The position numbers and the translations under genes are program-made. From Selenomonadales bacterium 4137-cl (GTDB lineage Bacteria > Bacillota > Negativicutes > Sporomusales > UBA7701), in contig JAUOZS010000001.1 of the NCBI GenBank assembly GCA_032334055.1, positions 3,057,501 through 3,121,500 of the forward strand: a DNA stretch of 64,000 nt, given 5' to 3'. The notes under the pieces are model-generated. The model did no database searches and had not been told where the DNA came from. It saw nothing but the letters and a program-made list of their open reading frames with translations. The first letter of the stretch is position 1; each line of letters begins with the position of its first letter. Shown here piece after piece: positions 27,566-36,354 of the stretch.

Positions 27566-29788
27566 CTAAGCCTTGCTCCCCAGGCCGGGATCGCCCGTCA
27601 CCCGCGCCACCAGCACCGTCATATCGTCCCGCCGGCACGGCCCCGCAAGCGCCTCGGCCTCGTGCAGAATGCGCTCCGCCATCTCCTGCGGGTCACAGTC
27701 GGGCAGACGCCGCAGAAAATTAACCACCCACGCCTCCTTGCCCGCGCCGCGGTTGGGCGCCTCCACCACCCCGTCGCTCACCATCACGATCACGTCCCCC
27801 GGGGCCAGCAGCCACCTGACCGGCTCAATCTCCACCTGCTGCATTATCCCCACCGGCAGCGACGACGACTTCACCGTCGCCACCTCCCGCACCCTCTTGA
27901 CAAAACTGGGCGCCGCCCCCACCTTGAGGAACTCCGCCTCGCCCGCGGCCGTGTCGATCACCGCCATATCCACCGTCGTAAAACTCTCCTCCGGCAGCTT
28001 CAAAAGCAACAGCGAATTTACCGTCCTCACCGCCACATCCACCGCGAACCCGGCGGTCAGCAGCCGTTCGAGAAACCTCACCGTCGCCGCGCTGTCCCCG
28101 GCCGCCCGGCTGCCCGTGCCCATCCCGTCGCTCAGCACCAGCGCCGCCTTTCCGTCCGGCAGAGGCAATACGGCGGCGGTATCGCCCGAAACCTTCTCCT
28201 TGGCGGCAAAGGCCAACCCGGTCGTCACCCGGCAGCGCCCCGTCTCCCGCCGTCCCTCGTCTCCGTCCCCTGCGCGGGCCGGCAGCGTCGCCGCGGTAGC
28301 CCCGGCTGCCCCGCCACCGTTCACCTCCCCCGCGAGATCGCGGACGATAGCGCCCACCGCCCGCAGCTGCTCGGCCGTCAGCAGCCGCGCCTCGGCCGCC
28401 TTCTTATCCCAGAAGCACAACGCCCGGTTCCGTTCGGCGGCGTAATTGACCGCCTCCGCCAGCTCCCGACCGTGCTCGCACCTCTCCTTTAGCGGCGCCG
28501 GCAAATCCGCGCTCGTCAGGCGGGCCTTATCCGCGCCCGCCAGCGCGGCCTCCAACGCCTCGACGGTGCGCTGACGGTCATACTCCCAGCAGGCCGCGCG
28601 CCGCCGACAGGGACCGCACACCTTATCCCCCGCCGCCGCCAGCAGCCTGTTCAGCTCCTCCTCCCGGACCATCGCCCCGTTCTGAGCCGCGCGCCGGCCC
28701 AACACCCCCGCCAGACCGGTGAAAATATCCGCCACCCTCGCCAGCTTCGCTCCAGCCTCGCGCACCGGCGGCTCGGACCGATCCTCGGCCGCCTTCTCCT
28801 TCAGGCCGCGGCGCCATATCCGCAGCCACTCCACCGGCACGGCCGCGAACGCCGCCGCCGCCACCGCCCCCTCGGCCAAAACCTTCGCAATATCCGCCGT
28901 CTGGGCAAACTCCAGCACCGCGATCATCCCGCCGAGCAGAAACCCGGCGATCACCGCCAGCTTGCCCAGAGAGCGGAAAGCGGCTGCCAGCAGGCCCGCA
29001 ACGCCGTACAGGCCGACCATCGCCACCGCCCCCCCGTCGGCCAGCCCGGCCACCAGCCCCACCGCCACACCGGCAGCCGCCCCCAGACCCGCGCCGCCCG
29101 CGAACGCCAGCAGCATAATCACCAGACTGCTCGCCATATTGCGGATACTGAACCCCGCCACCGTCGCATCGCCCACGCCGGCGGCAGCCGCCGCCAGCAT
29201 CACCACCAGGCACATCACCGCCTCGCTCCCCGCCGCCCGGCCGGAGCGTCCGTCCACCAGCGGCATAGCCGCCGCGAAAATATACGTCAGCACCACGCAC
29301 AGCGCCGCGTCGAACACCACCAGCAGCAGACTGTACAGCGGCGCCTGATGCCATAACACGACCAACCCGCCGCCGAACACAACCGCCGCGAAAACGTAGA
29401 GCGGCGCCGCCTGCAGCTTTCGCTCCTGCCTTGAAAGCCTGTCCGCCAGCTTGCCGTACGCCAGCATGACGAACAGATACAGCCCCGCCTCCAAAAAACG
29501 CCCCACCGACAGCATCCCCATCAGCGCGGCCACCGCCGCCGCCGGGGCCCTCCCCCTCGCCGTCAGGACCGTTGCCGCGCAGAACGCCAGACCGAAAGGC
29601 GCCAATTCACCGACAATCGACACCCTGCCCAGCAAAAAAGCAAGAATATTGAACGGCAGAACGGTCGGCCGGACCAGCGACGCCAGAACCCAGGCAACAA
29701 GGCCTGTCCAGCGCGTCCCGCCCGCCCGGCCGACCGGTTCGGCCGCGGCCGTCCCGCCTGATATCGTAACAACCGTTCCCTTAGGCAT
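27566..29788 (-). CDS. spoIIE: Stage II sporulation protein E (SpoIIE), PP2C phosphatase
   Basis: Dephosphorylates SpoIIAA to switch on sigma-F in the forespore and associates with the division ring. About 740 residues (B. subtilis 827). Roughly ten transmembrane helices occupy the first about 310 residues. A central region carries a cysteine cluster (VCGPCRRRAACWEYD). The C-terminal PP2C domain has ALVLSDGMGTGSRA and VSDGVVEAPN metal-binding aspartates. The ATG at 29788 (MPKGTVV) lies 7-8 bp after GGGAGAG; an ATG 27 bp upstream lacks a site. The order yabR - spoIIE - tilS matches B. subtilis. A one-mismatch Spo0A-box-like TGTCTAA stands at 29850-29856. Confidence 0.95.
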   Translation of the reverse strand: MPKGTVVTISGGTAAAEPVGRAGGTRWTGLVAWVLASLVRPTVLPFNILAFLLGRVSIVGELAPFGLAFCAATVLTARGRAPAAAVAALMGMLSVGRFLEAGLYLFVMLAYGKLADRLSRQERKLQAAPLYVFAAVVFGGGLVVLWHQAPLYSLLLVVFDAALCVVLTYIFAAAMPLVDGRSGRAAGSEAVMCLVVMLAAAAAGVGDATVAGFSIRNMASSLVIMLLAFAGGAGLGAAAGVAVGLVAGLADGGAVAMVGLYGVAGLLAAAFRSLGKLAVIAGFLLGGMIAVLEFAQTADIAKVLAEGAVAAAAFAAVPVEWLRIWRRGLKEKAAEDRSEPPVREAGAKLARVADIFTGLAGVLGRRAAQNGAMVREEELNRLLAAAGDKVCGPCRRRAACWEYDRQRTVEALEAALAGADKARLTSADLPAPLKERCEHGRELAEAVNYAAERNRALCFWDKKAAEARLLTAEQLRAVGAIVRDLAGEVNGGGAAGATAATLPARAGDGDEGRRETGRCRVTTGLAFAAKEKVSGDTAAVLPLPDGKAALVLSDGMGTGSRAAGDSAATVRFLERLLTAGFAVDVAVRTVNSLLLLKLPEESFTTVDMAVIDTAAGEAEFLKVGAAPSFVKRVREVATVKSSSLPVGIMQQVEIEPVRWLLAPGDVIVMVSDGVVEAPNRGAGKEAWVVNFLRRLPDCDPQEMAERILHEAEALAGPCRRDDMTVLVARVTGDPGLGSKA

Positions 29789-29902
29789 CACAACACTCTC
29801 CCGCCAGTGCGTCATGCTACTATTTTACATAATTTACCACCAGGCCGTTTGTCTAACCGCGTCGCTGCCGCGAAAAAAAATCCGACAATAACCGCGAACA
29901 AA

Positions 29903-29940
29903 AGCGTGCCTCCGCTCCCTTCCGGGAGCGGAGGCACGCT
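29903..29940 (-). terminator. Terminator of the FUSC-family gene
   Basis: Seventeen-bp perfect stem, 29903-29919 with 29924-29940, followed on the minus strand by TTTTG. It lies 15 bp past the stop at 29955. Confidence 0.9.
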
Positions 29941-29954
29941 CAGCGCGGCGCCCC

Positions 29955-31037
29955 TTATTCCTTCCTCGCCTCCAGGCTCTCCGCCAGCAGTAGTTTGGCC
30001 TGCCGCGCCGCCCACTTGATCTCGTTCGCGGTCACCGCCACCTCGAGCAGCGCGTGCAGGTAGTAACTGCCCGCAAGCCTCGGCTGCCAGTGCTCGATCG
30101 CCCTGGTAAGACTCTCCCAATAATCCTCGCTGATCTCCTCCGGGGCCGCCGCGCCGCCGTCGGCGATCACCGCCCTCAGCTTCCCGTTCAGCCTGACCAC
30201 CGTCATGCAGCCGCTCGCCAGCAGCTCCAGAATAGCCCTGAACTCCTCGCTGACCGGCGGATCGCCGGAATTTACCCGCCGTTCCAGCCTCCCCGGCAAA
30301 AGATCGAGAATCCGGTTGGCCTTGTGAGTGATCGACTCGTTATAAGCGATCAGCTTCTCCGCCAGGAAAAGCCACCCGGTCGGCCCGGCCGCCTCCGCGA
30401 CCACCTTCCCCTCCCTGCTCAGCAGCTCAAGCAGCCTGCGCGCCTCACCGTTGAGCTTATCGACCCGTTCGCCCTGCGCCGGGTCGGCGTGATACTCTTG
30501 GCCGTCCAGGCCGACATACTCCTGCACGGCATGGCAGAAATACAGCACCGCCGCCTCGTTGCTCTGCCGCAGCCTCTCCTTGAGCTGTTCGGTATACCGC
30601 GGCGGCCACAAAAACACATTAACCAGCATCGCCGACCCGAGGCCCACGAAAATGACCCCCGTCCTCGCGAAAGCATGCGCCAGAAACTCGTCGGTATGCG
30701 AACTCAGCACGAACAGCGCCGCCACAATCCCCATCGTAATCCCGTTTTTGAGGCCCAGCCTGCCGAACAGCGGTATCAGCAGGATAACGATCAGGCCCGC
30801 CGACAGCGGACTCACGCCGATAAATAACCCGACAAAAAACCCGGCCGAAACGCCCAGCACGTGGACCAGGATCTGATTCCGCGCCTCCCTCAGCGTCAGG
30901 AAAATCGACGGCTGAATATTAATCACCGCGGAAACCGCCCCGAAGAAAGCCGGCTCCAGCTTCAGAAGCCCGCATAAAAACATCGTTATCGCGACGGCTA
31001 TCCCCGTCTTTATCACCCGCGCCCCTATTCTCACCAT
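29955..31037 (-). CDS. FUSC / aromatic acid exporter family protein (DUF939)
   Basis: About 360 residues. The N-terminal third holds five to six membrane helices, starting MVRIGARVIKTGIAVAITMFLCG and including AVINIQPSIFLTLREARNQIL, a signature of this family. The remainder is a cytoplasmic helical DUF939_C-like region. Members are thought to export aromatic or other small acids. The start is not firm: ATG 31037 sits very close to GGGGGG, and the next GTG may be used. It is inserted between yabR and spoIIE. Confidence 0.85.
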   Translation of the reverse strand: MVRIGARVIKTGIAVAITMFLCGLLKLEPAFFGAVSAVINIQPSIFLTLREARNQILVHVLGVSAGFFVGLFIGVSPLSAGLIVILLIPLFGRLGLKNGITMGIVAALFVLSSHTDEFLAHAFARTGVIFVGLGSAMLVNVFLWPPRYTEQLKERLRQSNEAAVLYFCHAVQEYVGLDGQEYHADPAQGERVDKLNGEARRLLELLSREGKVVAEAAGPTGWLFLAEKLIAYNESITHKANRILDLLPGRLERRVNSGDPPVSEEFRAILELLASGCMTVVRLNGKLRAVIADGGAAAPEEISEDYWESLTRAIEHWQPRLAGSYYLHALLEVAVTANEIKWAARQAKLLLAESLEARKE

Positions 31038-31201
31038 ATCCCCCCTCGGCCAAAACACCGGGCGACCGGGCATATTATGCCCACATCGCCTGCAGGCGGC
31101 TCACGGTATGCCGCAACCGCAGTCTCCGTCAAGACTATCGGTATTCTCGGCGCCTCTTTCATATTCCTGCCATCCCGGCGGGCTCGCGCCCCGACAAAAA
31201 A

Positions 31202-31223
31202 GAGCATCCCTGTCGGGGATGCT
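31202..31223 (-). terminator. Terminator of yabR
   Basis: Stem GAGCATCCC with GGGATGCTC and a 4-nt loop, followed on the minus strand by TTTTTTG. It lies 17 bp past the stop at 31240. Confidence 0.9.
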
Positions 31224-31239
31224 CCCTGTTGGCTTGTGG

Positions 31240-31659
31240 CTACTCCGCCCGGCGGGCGCCGCGGCCGCCGCGCTTCGACTCCGTGTTGCGCTTGAGGTCG
31301 GTCAGTCGCTCGTCGCTATCCTTGAGGAACTTGCTGAGCTTGTCTTCGAACGACGCCGGCGGCATGAAACGGCCCGGGCGTCGGCCCTCGTTGGCAGGAG
31401 GTCTTCTGGTGCTGGGTTCCTGGAGCTGCTTGATCGATAGGCCGATCTTGCCGCGTTCGTCCACCGACAGGACTTTCACCTTGACCTTGTCTTTTTCCTT
31501 GAGAAAATCCTTAACATCGCGGACATAAACGTCGGCGACCTCGGAAATGTGGATGAGGCCTACCTTTCCTCCCGGCAGCTCGACAAAGGCGCCGAAGTTG
31601 GTTATCCCGGTCACGACTCCTTCAACCACACTGCCAACCTGAATGGACATGCTGCTCAA
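31240..31659 (-). CDS. yabR: S1-domain RNA-binding protein (YabR)
   Basis: A 139-residue (or 136) protein. The first about 75 residues are a complete S1 OB-fold (VGSVVEGVVTGITNFGAFVELPGGKVGLIHISEV, read in two parts). A basic, disordered tail follows. It binds RNA and is a general-stress-type protein in relatives. TTG 31659 is 4 bp after GGAGG; ATG 31650 is the alternative. It sits downstream of divIC as in B. subtilis. Confidence 0.88.
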   Translation of the reverse strand: MSSMSIQVGSVVEGVVTGITNFGAFVELPGGKVGLIHISEVADVYVRDVKDFLKEKDKVKVKVLSVDERGKIGLSIKQLQEPSTRRPPANEGRRPGRFMPPASFEDKLSKFLKDSDERLTDLKRNTESKRGGRGARRAE

Positions 31660-31746
31660 AGTTCCTCCTTAAATACTATAAATACTATGTTTTGCAAACA
31701 TATTATACTCTTGGGGCAGAAATGGTGTCAAGGAAAGTGCCGGTTA

Positions 31747-32043
31747 TTAATTTTTTTCCGCCGGAACATAAGGAACCTCACCCGGCTTCACCAACCCCAA
31801 CTCCTCGCGGGCCAGCTTCTCTACATAGGCTGGCGTCGTCAGCTTCTTCTTCTCGTCGGCGAGCGTCTCGTTGGCCTGGCGAAGCTGCTCCATCCGGATG
31901 CGGGTCGCCTCGGTCTCGCGGTTCAGGGCGTTCATCTCCATCTGCTGCCCGGCCAGCACGTACAGGCAATAGCCGACCACCGCCAGCACCGTCACGCGGA
32001 ACCAGCGGATGCGATATTTCACGGTGCGTTTTTGTTCCGCCAT
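31747..32043 (-). CDS. divIC: Septum formation initiator DivIC (FtsB-like)
   Basis: A 98-residue bitopic membrane protein of the divisome. A cytoplasmic basic N-terminus, one transmembrane helix (VTVLAVVGYCLYVLAGQQ) and an external leucine-zipper coiled coil (ATRIRMEQLRQANETLADEKK) end with the conserved AREELGLVKPGEV motif. Its position between yabQ and yabR matches B. subtilis. Confidence 0.93.
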   Translation of the reverse strand: MAEQKRTVKYRIRWFRVTVLAVVGYCLYVLAGQQMEMNALNRETEATRIRMEQLRQANETLADEKKKLTTPAYVEKLAREELGLVKPGEVPYVPAEKN

Positions 32044-32135
32044 ACCGCCACCACCTGTAATCTGTCCTACCTTACTTTACATCCTGAATATATTCGCCTC
32101 ACTATGTAAACATTCCTCCATTATGGCAAATTTTC

Positions 32136-32597
32136 TCACCGCGGCGGCGCGGAATCGTCCGGCGGCGGGCGGCGGGCCGCAAACTTCCTCCTCGCGTAGC
32201 GGGCCGGCCGCGCCGCCAGATTGGCCATATAAGCCGCCGGCTTGACGAGCGTATACACGATCACCGTCCTCGCCGCCCGCGCCACGCCGACCGCCAGCCG
32301 CAGCAGCACGATGATCAGGCGGACCGCCTGGCGGCTGAGCAGGCGGTAATAGCCGAACGCGCCGAGCGCCAGGCCGATGAACGTATAAAGCCTTAGCTCG
32401 CCCCAGTTTCCGAGCAGCAGCGCCAGGAAGACAAGCCCCGTCGCCAGCAGCCAGTAAGCGAGATCGGCGAAGGAGGTAAACAGCCAGCGCGGCCGGAAAA
32501 AAGCCCGCAGCACGCGATAAAAATCGAAAGCCACCCCCAGCAGCAGCCCGGTCGCGACCGTAATCACAAACGTATTTATCTGTCCCTCGGCGCTCAT
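32136..32597 (-). CDS. yabQ: Spore cortex biosynthesis protein YabQ
   Basis: A 153-residue integral membrane protein required for cortex formation in B. subtilis. About four hydrophobic helices are seen, with the family segment GLLLGVAFDFYRVLRAFF near the start, and a basic tail (RPARYARRKFAARR). ATG 32597 follows GGAGGGGGGAGACG; longer in-frame starts run inside the transglycosylase gene. yabP lies upstream with the transglycosylase gene interposed, which is unusual compared with B. subtilis. Confidence 0.88.
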   Translation of the reverse strand: MSAEGQINTFVITVATGLLLGVAFDFYRVLRAFFRPRWLFTSFADLAYWLLATGLVFLALLLGNWGELRLYTFIGLALGAFGYYRLLSRQAVRLIIVLLRLAVGVARAARTVIVYTLVKPAAYMANLAARPARYARRKFAARRPPPDDSAPPR

Positions 32598-32617
32598 CGT
32601 CTCCCCCCCTCCGTCGC

Positions 32618-33334
32618 CTAGCGCCACCGCCACGAGCGGTGCCGCCTCAGCAGCCTCAGCGCCGTCCACACCGCCAGCGCCGCCGTCGCCGCCGCCCCCC
32701 AGGCCGCCGCCCGGCGCGCCGCCTCCCAATTTTCCGCCGCCCCGCCGCCGGCGGGAACCTGCAGGCCGGCGAACTCATGCCAGTAGGCCATCACCCGCGC
32801 CACATACTCCTGCGTCTCCGGGTATGGCGGCACACCTCCACAGCGGTCCACCGCCCCCGGCCCCGCGTTGTAGGCCGCCAGCGCCAGTACCAGATCGCCG
32901 CGGTACTGGCGGACGAGAGCGGCGAAATACGCCGTGCCGATACGGATATTTAGCTCGGGATCGAAATAGCAGCCCGGCCCGCATTCCCCCTCGTGCCGCC
33001 CGCTGCAGGCCCTGATGCGGCCGTTGACCTCCCGCCACGTGCCGGGGATGATCTGCATCAGGCCCGCCGCCCCCGCGCGGGACACCGCCCGCGGCTGAAA
33101 GGAACTCTCCGCCCGGATGATCGCGGCCACCATCGCCGCGCTCACCCCCTCCTCGCGGGCGTACAAATTAATGAGTCCCGCGAAGGGAACCTTGTCTACC
33201 TCGCGCCAGCGGCCGGCCGCGGCGTTGAAATCCCGCCTCGCCGCCTGCCGGCAAACCCCGGCCGCCCAGCCGGCGGCGAAATACAGCGCCGTCTCCGCCG
33301 CCAGCAGCGCCAGCAGCAAATACCACACCATCAC
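32618..33334 (-). CDS. Membrane-anchored lytic transglycosylase (SLT domain)
   Basis: A 238-residue protein. An N-terminal signal anchor precedes an SLT domain: the catalytic glutamate is in IIRAESSFQPRAVS, followed by GAAGLMQIIPGTW and ALAAYNAGPGAVDRCGG. A cysteine-containing insert (IRACSGRHEGECGPGCYFD) is unusual and could form a disulfide. A C-terminal hydrophobic helix gives a second anchor. It is inserted between yabP and yabQ (34 and 20 bp gaps), so a role in cortex or septal peptidoglycan remodelling during sporulation is inferred. Confidence 0.88.
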   Translation of the reverse strand: MMVWYLLLALLAAETALYFAAGWAAGVCRQAARRDFNAAAGRWREVDKVPFAGLINLYAREEGVSAAMVAAIIRAESSFQPRAVSRAGAAGLMQIIPGTWREVNGRIRACSGRHEGECGPGCYFDPELNIRIGTAYFAALVRQYRGDLVLALAAYNAGPGAVDRCGGVPPYPETQEYVARVMAYWHEFAGLQVPAGGGAAENWEAARRAAAWGAAATAALAVWTALRLLRRHRSWRWR

Positions 33335-33368
33335 CCAGTCAGCCCGCAGCTTCAGCCCGCACCCCGCC

Positions 33369-33650
33369 CTATTTCAGCAGCCTCTCCAGAAGGCCTTTTT
33401 TCTGCCGCACCTCGTCCGCATAAGTCAGCGACCCGACCATGCCCTCGACAATGATGCTGCCCTTCTCAAGATTGAGCTGCTTGATATTCAGCCCTTCCCC
33501 CCTGACGGTCAGCATACCCTGCTCGGTCTCCAGGACGACCTCCTTCTCGTCGAAACTGCCCAGGCTGACCACGCCCTCCACCGTCAGGTCCTCCCGGTCG
33601 GTAAGCGTGAACTGGTGACGCCACCGCGGCGTTTTGTCCTCCAGCGGCAT
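33369..33650 (-). CDS. yabP: Sporulation protein YabP
   Basis: A 93-residue soluble protein of the YabP/YqfC family, whose deletion affects spore cortex in B. subtilis. Segments HQFTLTDREDLTVEGVVSLGSFDEKEVVLET and GLNIKQLNLEKGSIIVEG, each quoted from one continuous all-beta domain, fit the family. ATG 33650 follows AGGGAG. It heads the yabP-SLT-yabQ-divIC-yabR run. The B. subtilis neighbour yabO is not seen upstream. Confidence 0.92.
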   Translation of the reverse strand: MPLEDKTPRWRHQFTLTDREDLTVEGVVSLGSFDEKEVVLETEQGMLTVRGEGLNIKQLNLEKGSIIVEGMVGSLTYADEVRQKKGLLERLLK

Positions 33651-33713
33651 GCCGCTCCCTCCCCGCTTATGAATTCGTTTATGTATATGTCGGAAACGGG
33701 GCTGGTAGTACAA

Positions 33714-33740
33714 CGGACGGGCCGTTAAAAAGCCCGTCCG
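33714..33740. repeat. Hairpin between divergent yabP and the small membrane gene
   Basis: Nine-bp perfect stem, CGGACGGGC with GCCCGTCCG, and a 9-nt loop. No T-run follows on either strand, so it is more likely an operator or mRNA 5' structure than a terminator. Confidence 0.4.
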
Positions 33741-33778
33741 CGGCAATACTATACGAAAAACCGCAAGGAGGTCCGGCC

Positions 33779-34006
33779 GTGGACTTAGCCGCCGCCTGGG
33801 ATAAAATCGTCTTTCTCCTTACCCACGTCACCGTCTTCGAGCTGCCGTTCGTCTTCCTCGGCACGTCCGCCGCCGCCTGGTTTCTCGCCCGCGTCCTCGA
33901 CCGGCACAACGCCAGGGCGCGCGAAGCCAGGGCGTCCCGCCGCGTCGCCGCCGCCTACGCCGGCCTGCTGGCCGCCGCCTTCGCCGCCCGCTTCCTGCTC
34001 ATGTAA
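33779..34006 (+). CDS. Small membrane protein, unknown function
   Basis: A 75-residue protein on the plus strand. GTG start 6 bp after a perfect AAGGAGGT. It has two hydrophobic helices (about 10-40 and 53-75) separated by an Arg/Ala-rich loop (RHNARAREARASRR). An AATACTA element stands 27 bp upstream, but its -35 is poor. It faces the gerC end. The Shine-Dalgarno site and codon use argue that it is real; no family is recognised. Confidence 0.6.
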   Translation: MDLAAAWDKIVFLLTHVTVFELPFVFLGTSAAAWFLARVLDRHNARAREARASRRVAAAYAGLLAAAFAARFLLM

Positions 34007-34036
34007 TAAAGCCTAAAGGCCGTTCAGAAGCCGACT

Positions 34037-35260
34037 TCACTTATGCTCGCCGACATTGATGATCGACACCCTCACCTTCACCTCCAGCGGCACCGTCGGG
34101 TAGATCTCGTCCCAACGGTCCTTCAGCCGCTTCCAGTCGTGCGGCTTGTAGGCCTTCAGACTGCTCTTGAAATAGAACATCTCCCACCCCAGCCGCTGGG
34201 ACACCGCCAGCGTGTGCCTGATATTGCGCTCCACCTCTTCCGCCACCAGCCTCTGCGCCTTGTCGAGGTATTCCGGGTCCAGGGTGTCGTGCTTGTGGCC
34301 GCACTGCACCTCGTCCAGGTTGCCGCGCATCGCGATGTCGAGCGAAAACCACACCCTGTCCCCCTCCACGTGCGGCTTCAGCACGGTCTGGTGGCGGAAA
34401 AGCTCGAAGGTCACCGTGCTTCCGGGATGGGCCGGACACTCGAACGAGATGGCGGTCGATTTCTCCGTCGCCCGGATCATCCTCAGACCGCTGATGAAAT
34501 ACTCGTCCTGGTAGCCCAGGAACTTGCCCCCCTTGAAAAGCGCCCCCCCTTTGGCCTTCATCGACTTGCCCGCCGGCTCCACCACCGGGAAGATCATGTC
34601 CCCCCTGTTGTCCAGGGCCTGGGAGGCGAAGCTGATGTCGGTGCGGGCCGTCGGCAGGTGGATATCCTTCGTATGTCTCCTGGCTATGTTGGCCAGGAAA
34701 ACCCCTCCCGGCTCGCCGGTCGGCGGCGCGATCGCCAGCAGCTTGCCGGCCTCGCCGGGGGTGATGTAGATCTGCGCCCGCCCGCGCATCTCGGCGTCGC
34801 GGCGGAAGAAGTCCAGCACCGGCGCCAGGCCGTAGCGTTCGACCGCTTTCTGGCTGATAAGGAGCACCTGCATGTTCTCGAACCACAGCCCCTTGCTGCT
34901 TTCGCCCAGCGCGTCGCGCACCGCGTCCAGCATCCCCGGCCCCCGGCCCGTCACCAGGAAAGTTTTGCTCTCGCCGCCCGGCTTCTCCTGCCCCCCCTTC
35001 ACCTCGCCGAACCTCAGCACCTGGAAGGTCGCCCGGAAACGGTCGGCCGGGGCGGGGTGGGCGTAGCTCTCCTCCTTGGCCTTGCCGGGCTCCTTGTCCG
35101 TCCCTTCCTCCGCCACATCCACCGCCACCGCCAGCACGAACGCCCTATCCTGGATCTCCACCCGGTCCCAGCAGCCGGCCGTCAGCAGGCAGACGGCCAG
35201 CAGGCAGGCCGCCAGCGCCGCCCGCCGCGCCGGGCTACAGCCCCTTGCCCCGTCCCGCAT
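34037..35260 (-). CDS. Spore germination lipoprotein, GerC-type (Ger(x)C family)
   Basis: A 407-residue lipoprotein. The signal peptide with lipobox LLTAGC places the acylated cysteine near residue 29, followed by WDRVEIQDRAFVLAVAVD, the family's conserved start. With the GerA- and GerB-type proteins it forms the nutrient germinant receptor of the spore inner membrane. It overlaps the gerB-type gene by 26 bp. Which germinant is sensed cannot be told. Confidence 0.93.
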   Translation of the reverse strand: MRDGARGCSPARRAALAACLLAVCLLTAGCWDRVEIQDRAFVLAVAVDVAEEGTDKEPGKAKEESYAHPAPADRFRATFQVLRFGEVKGGQEKPGGESKTFLVTGRGPGMLDAVRDALGESSKGLWFENMQVLLISQKAVERYGLAPVLDFFRRDAEMRGRAQIYITPGEAGKLLAIAPPTGEPGGVFLANIARRHTKDIHLPTARTDISFASQALDNRGDMIFPVVEPAGKSMKAKGGALFKGGKFLGYQDEYFISGLRMIRATEKSTAISFECPAHPGSTVTFELFRHQTVLKPHVEGDRVWFSLDIAMRGNLDEVQCGHKHDTLDPEYLDKAQRLVAEEVERNIRHTLAVSQRLGWEMFYFKSSLKAYKPHDWKRLKDRWDEIYPTVPLEVKVRVSIINVGEHK

Positions 35261-36353
35261 CGCGGCTCCGCCCCCTCCACCAGACTAGCGCGAACACCAG
35301 CGGCACCACGCCGAGCGAAAACGCCGGCCCCGCCCACATCAACGCCGTCCTTAGCCCCTCGAACACCCTGATGTGGTGGGTGGCGTCGCCGAGCAGGAAC
35401 AGCGGCGGCACCAAGGCCAGCACGAAAGGCCGGTGGTCGGCCAGGCGGTACAGCCGGGTCAGGCTCTGGGCCATGAAATACATCGCCAGCGTCACGCTCG
35501 CGAAGATCCCCTGTATCCAGAACACCAGGAAGTAAGTGTCCAGCCGCTCCAGGAAGGTGCCCGGAATCTCCACCGTCCGCACGATCGTCAACATCGGGTA
35601 GGGGGCGTTCTCGGCCCCCTCCAGCGTCAGCACGCCGATATCGAGCACGATCCTCAGCAGAAACAGGCCCGTGGCCAGGGCGAAGGCCCCCGCCACCGCC
35701 CGCGTCGGCTTGAAGTTGCCCTTGTATACCAACGGCAGCAGCAGCAGCACGCATTCGTACCCCTGGAAAATCGTCCACGAGCGCAGCGCCCCCGCCGCTA
35801 CGTCGACCGCGCCCTCCGGCCACAACGGCAGGAAATTTATTACCCTGAACCTCAACAGGCTCAAAAATAACAGAAACAGCCACGGCGGCAAGGCGGTGAA
35901 AAACAAGAGCTGCACCACCCGCAGGATCGTCCCCCAGTCCTGCAGGCAGCAGTACGCGCACACCAGCAGCAGCCCCGCCTCCACCACCTCGAACGGCGTC
36001 CGGTCGAACATGAAAAAGGTGACCTCCCGGCTCACCCCCTGCAGCGCCAGGCCTGTCCACATAAACAGAACAATCACGAACAGCCACACCACCGCCCCGC
36101 CCGGCCACCGTCCCAGCAGGCGCGGCAGATACTCGGCAAAGCTTTCGCCCGGAAACCTCTCCCCCAGCTTTATCATCAGCCAGGCCGCGCCATAATAGAG
36201 CGCCGCCCCGGCCAGCACCGCCAGCCAGGCCCCGTGGCCGCTCGCCTGCAGGATGGGCTGCATCACCCGGCCGGAAATGCCCATCATCGACGTCGCGATT
36301 ATGATCGCCAGCTGCAGCGGCGACATCCTCGTCTTGACCTCAAGATCGGCCAT
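35235..36353 (-). CDS. Endospore germination permease, GerB-type
   Basis: A 372-residue APC-superfamily membrane protein with about ten helices. SPLQLAIIIATSMMGIS at the N-terminus, GERFPGESFAEYLPRLLG and VGAVDVAAGALRS-like middle segments fit GerB/AgrB-type receptors. The B subunit binds the germinant in characterised systems. It starts 1 bp after the gerA-type gene and overlaps gerC. Confidence 0.93.
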   Translation of the reverse strand: MADLEVKTRMSPLQLAIIIATSMMGISGRVMQPILQASGHGAWLAVLAGAALYYGAAWLMIKLGERFPGESFAEYLPRLLGRWPGGAVVWLFVIVLFMWTGLALQGVSREVTFFMFDRTPFEVVEAGLLLVCAYCCLQDWGTILRVVQLLFFTALPPWLFLLFLSLLRFRVINFLPLWPEGAVDVAAGALRSWTIFQGYECVLLLLPLVYKGNFKPTRAVAGAFALATGLFLLRIVLDIGVLTLEGAENAPYPMLTIVRTVEIPGTFLERLDTYFLVFWIQGIFASVTLAMYFMAQSLTRLYRLADHRPFVLALVPPLFLLGDATHHIRVFEGLRTALMWAGPAFSLGVVPLVFALVWWRGRSRDAGRGKGL

Positions 36354-36354
36354 G

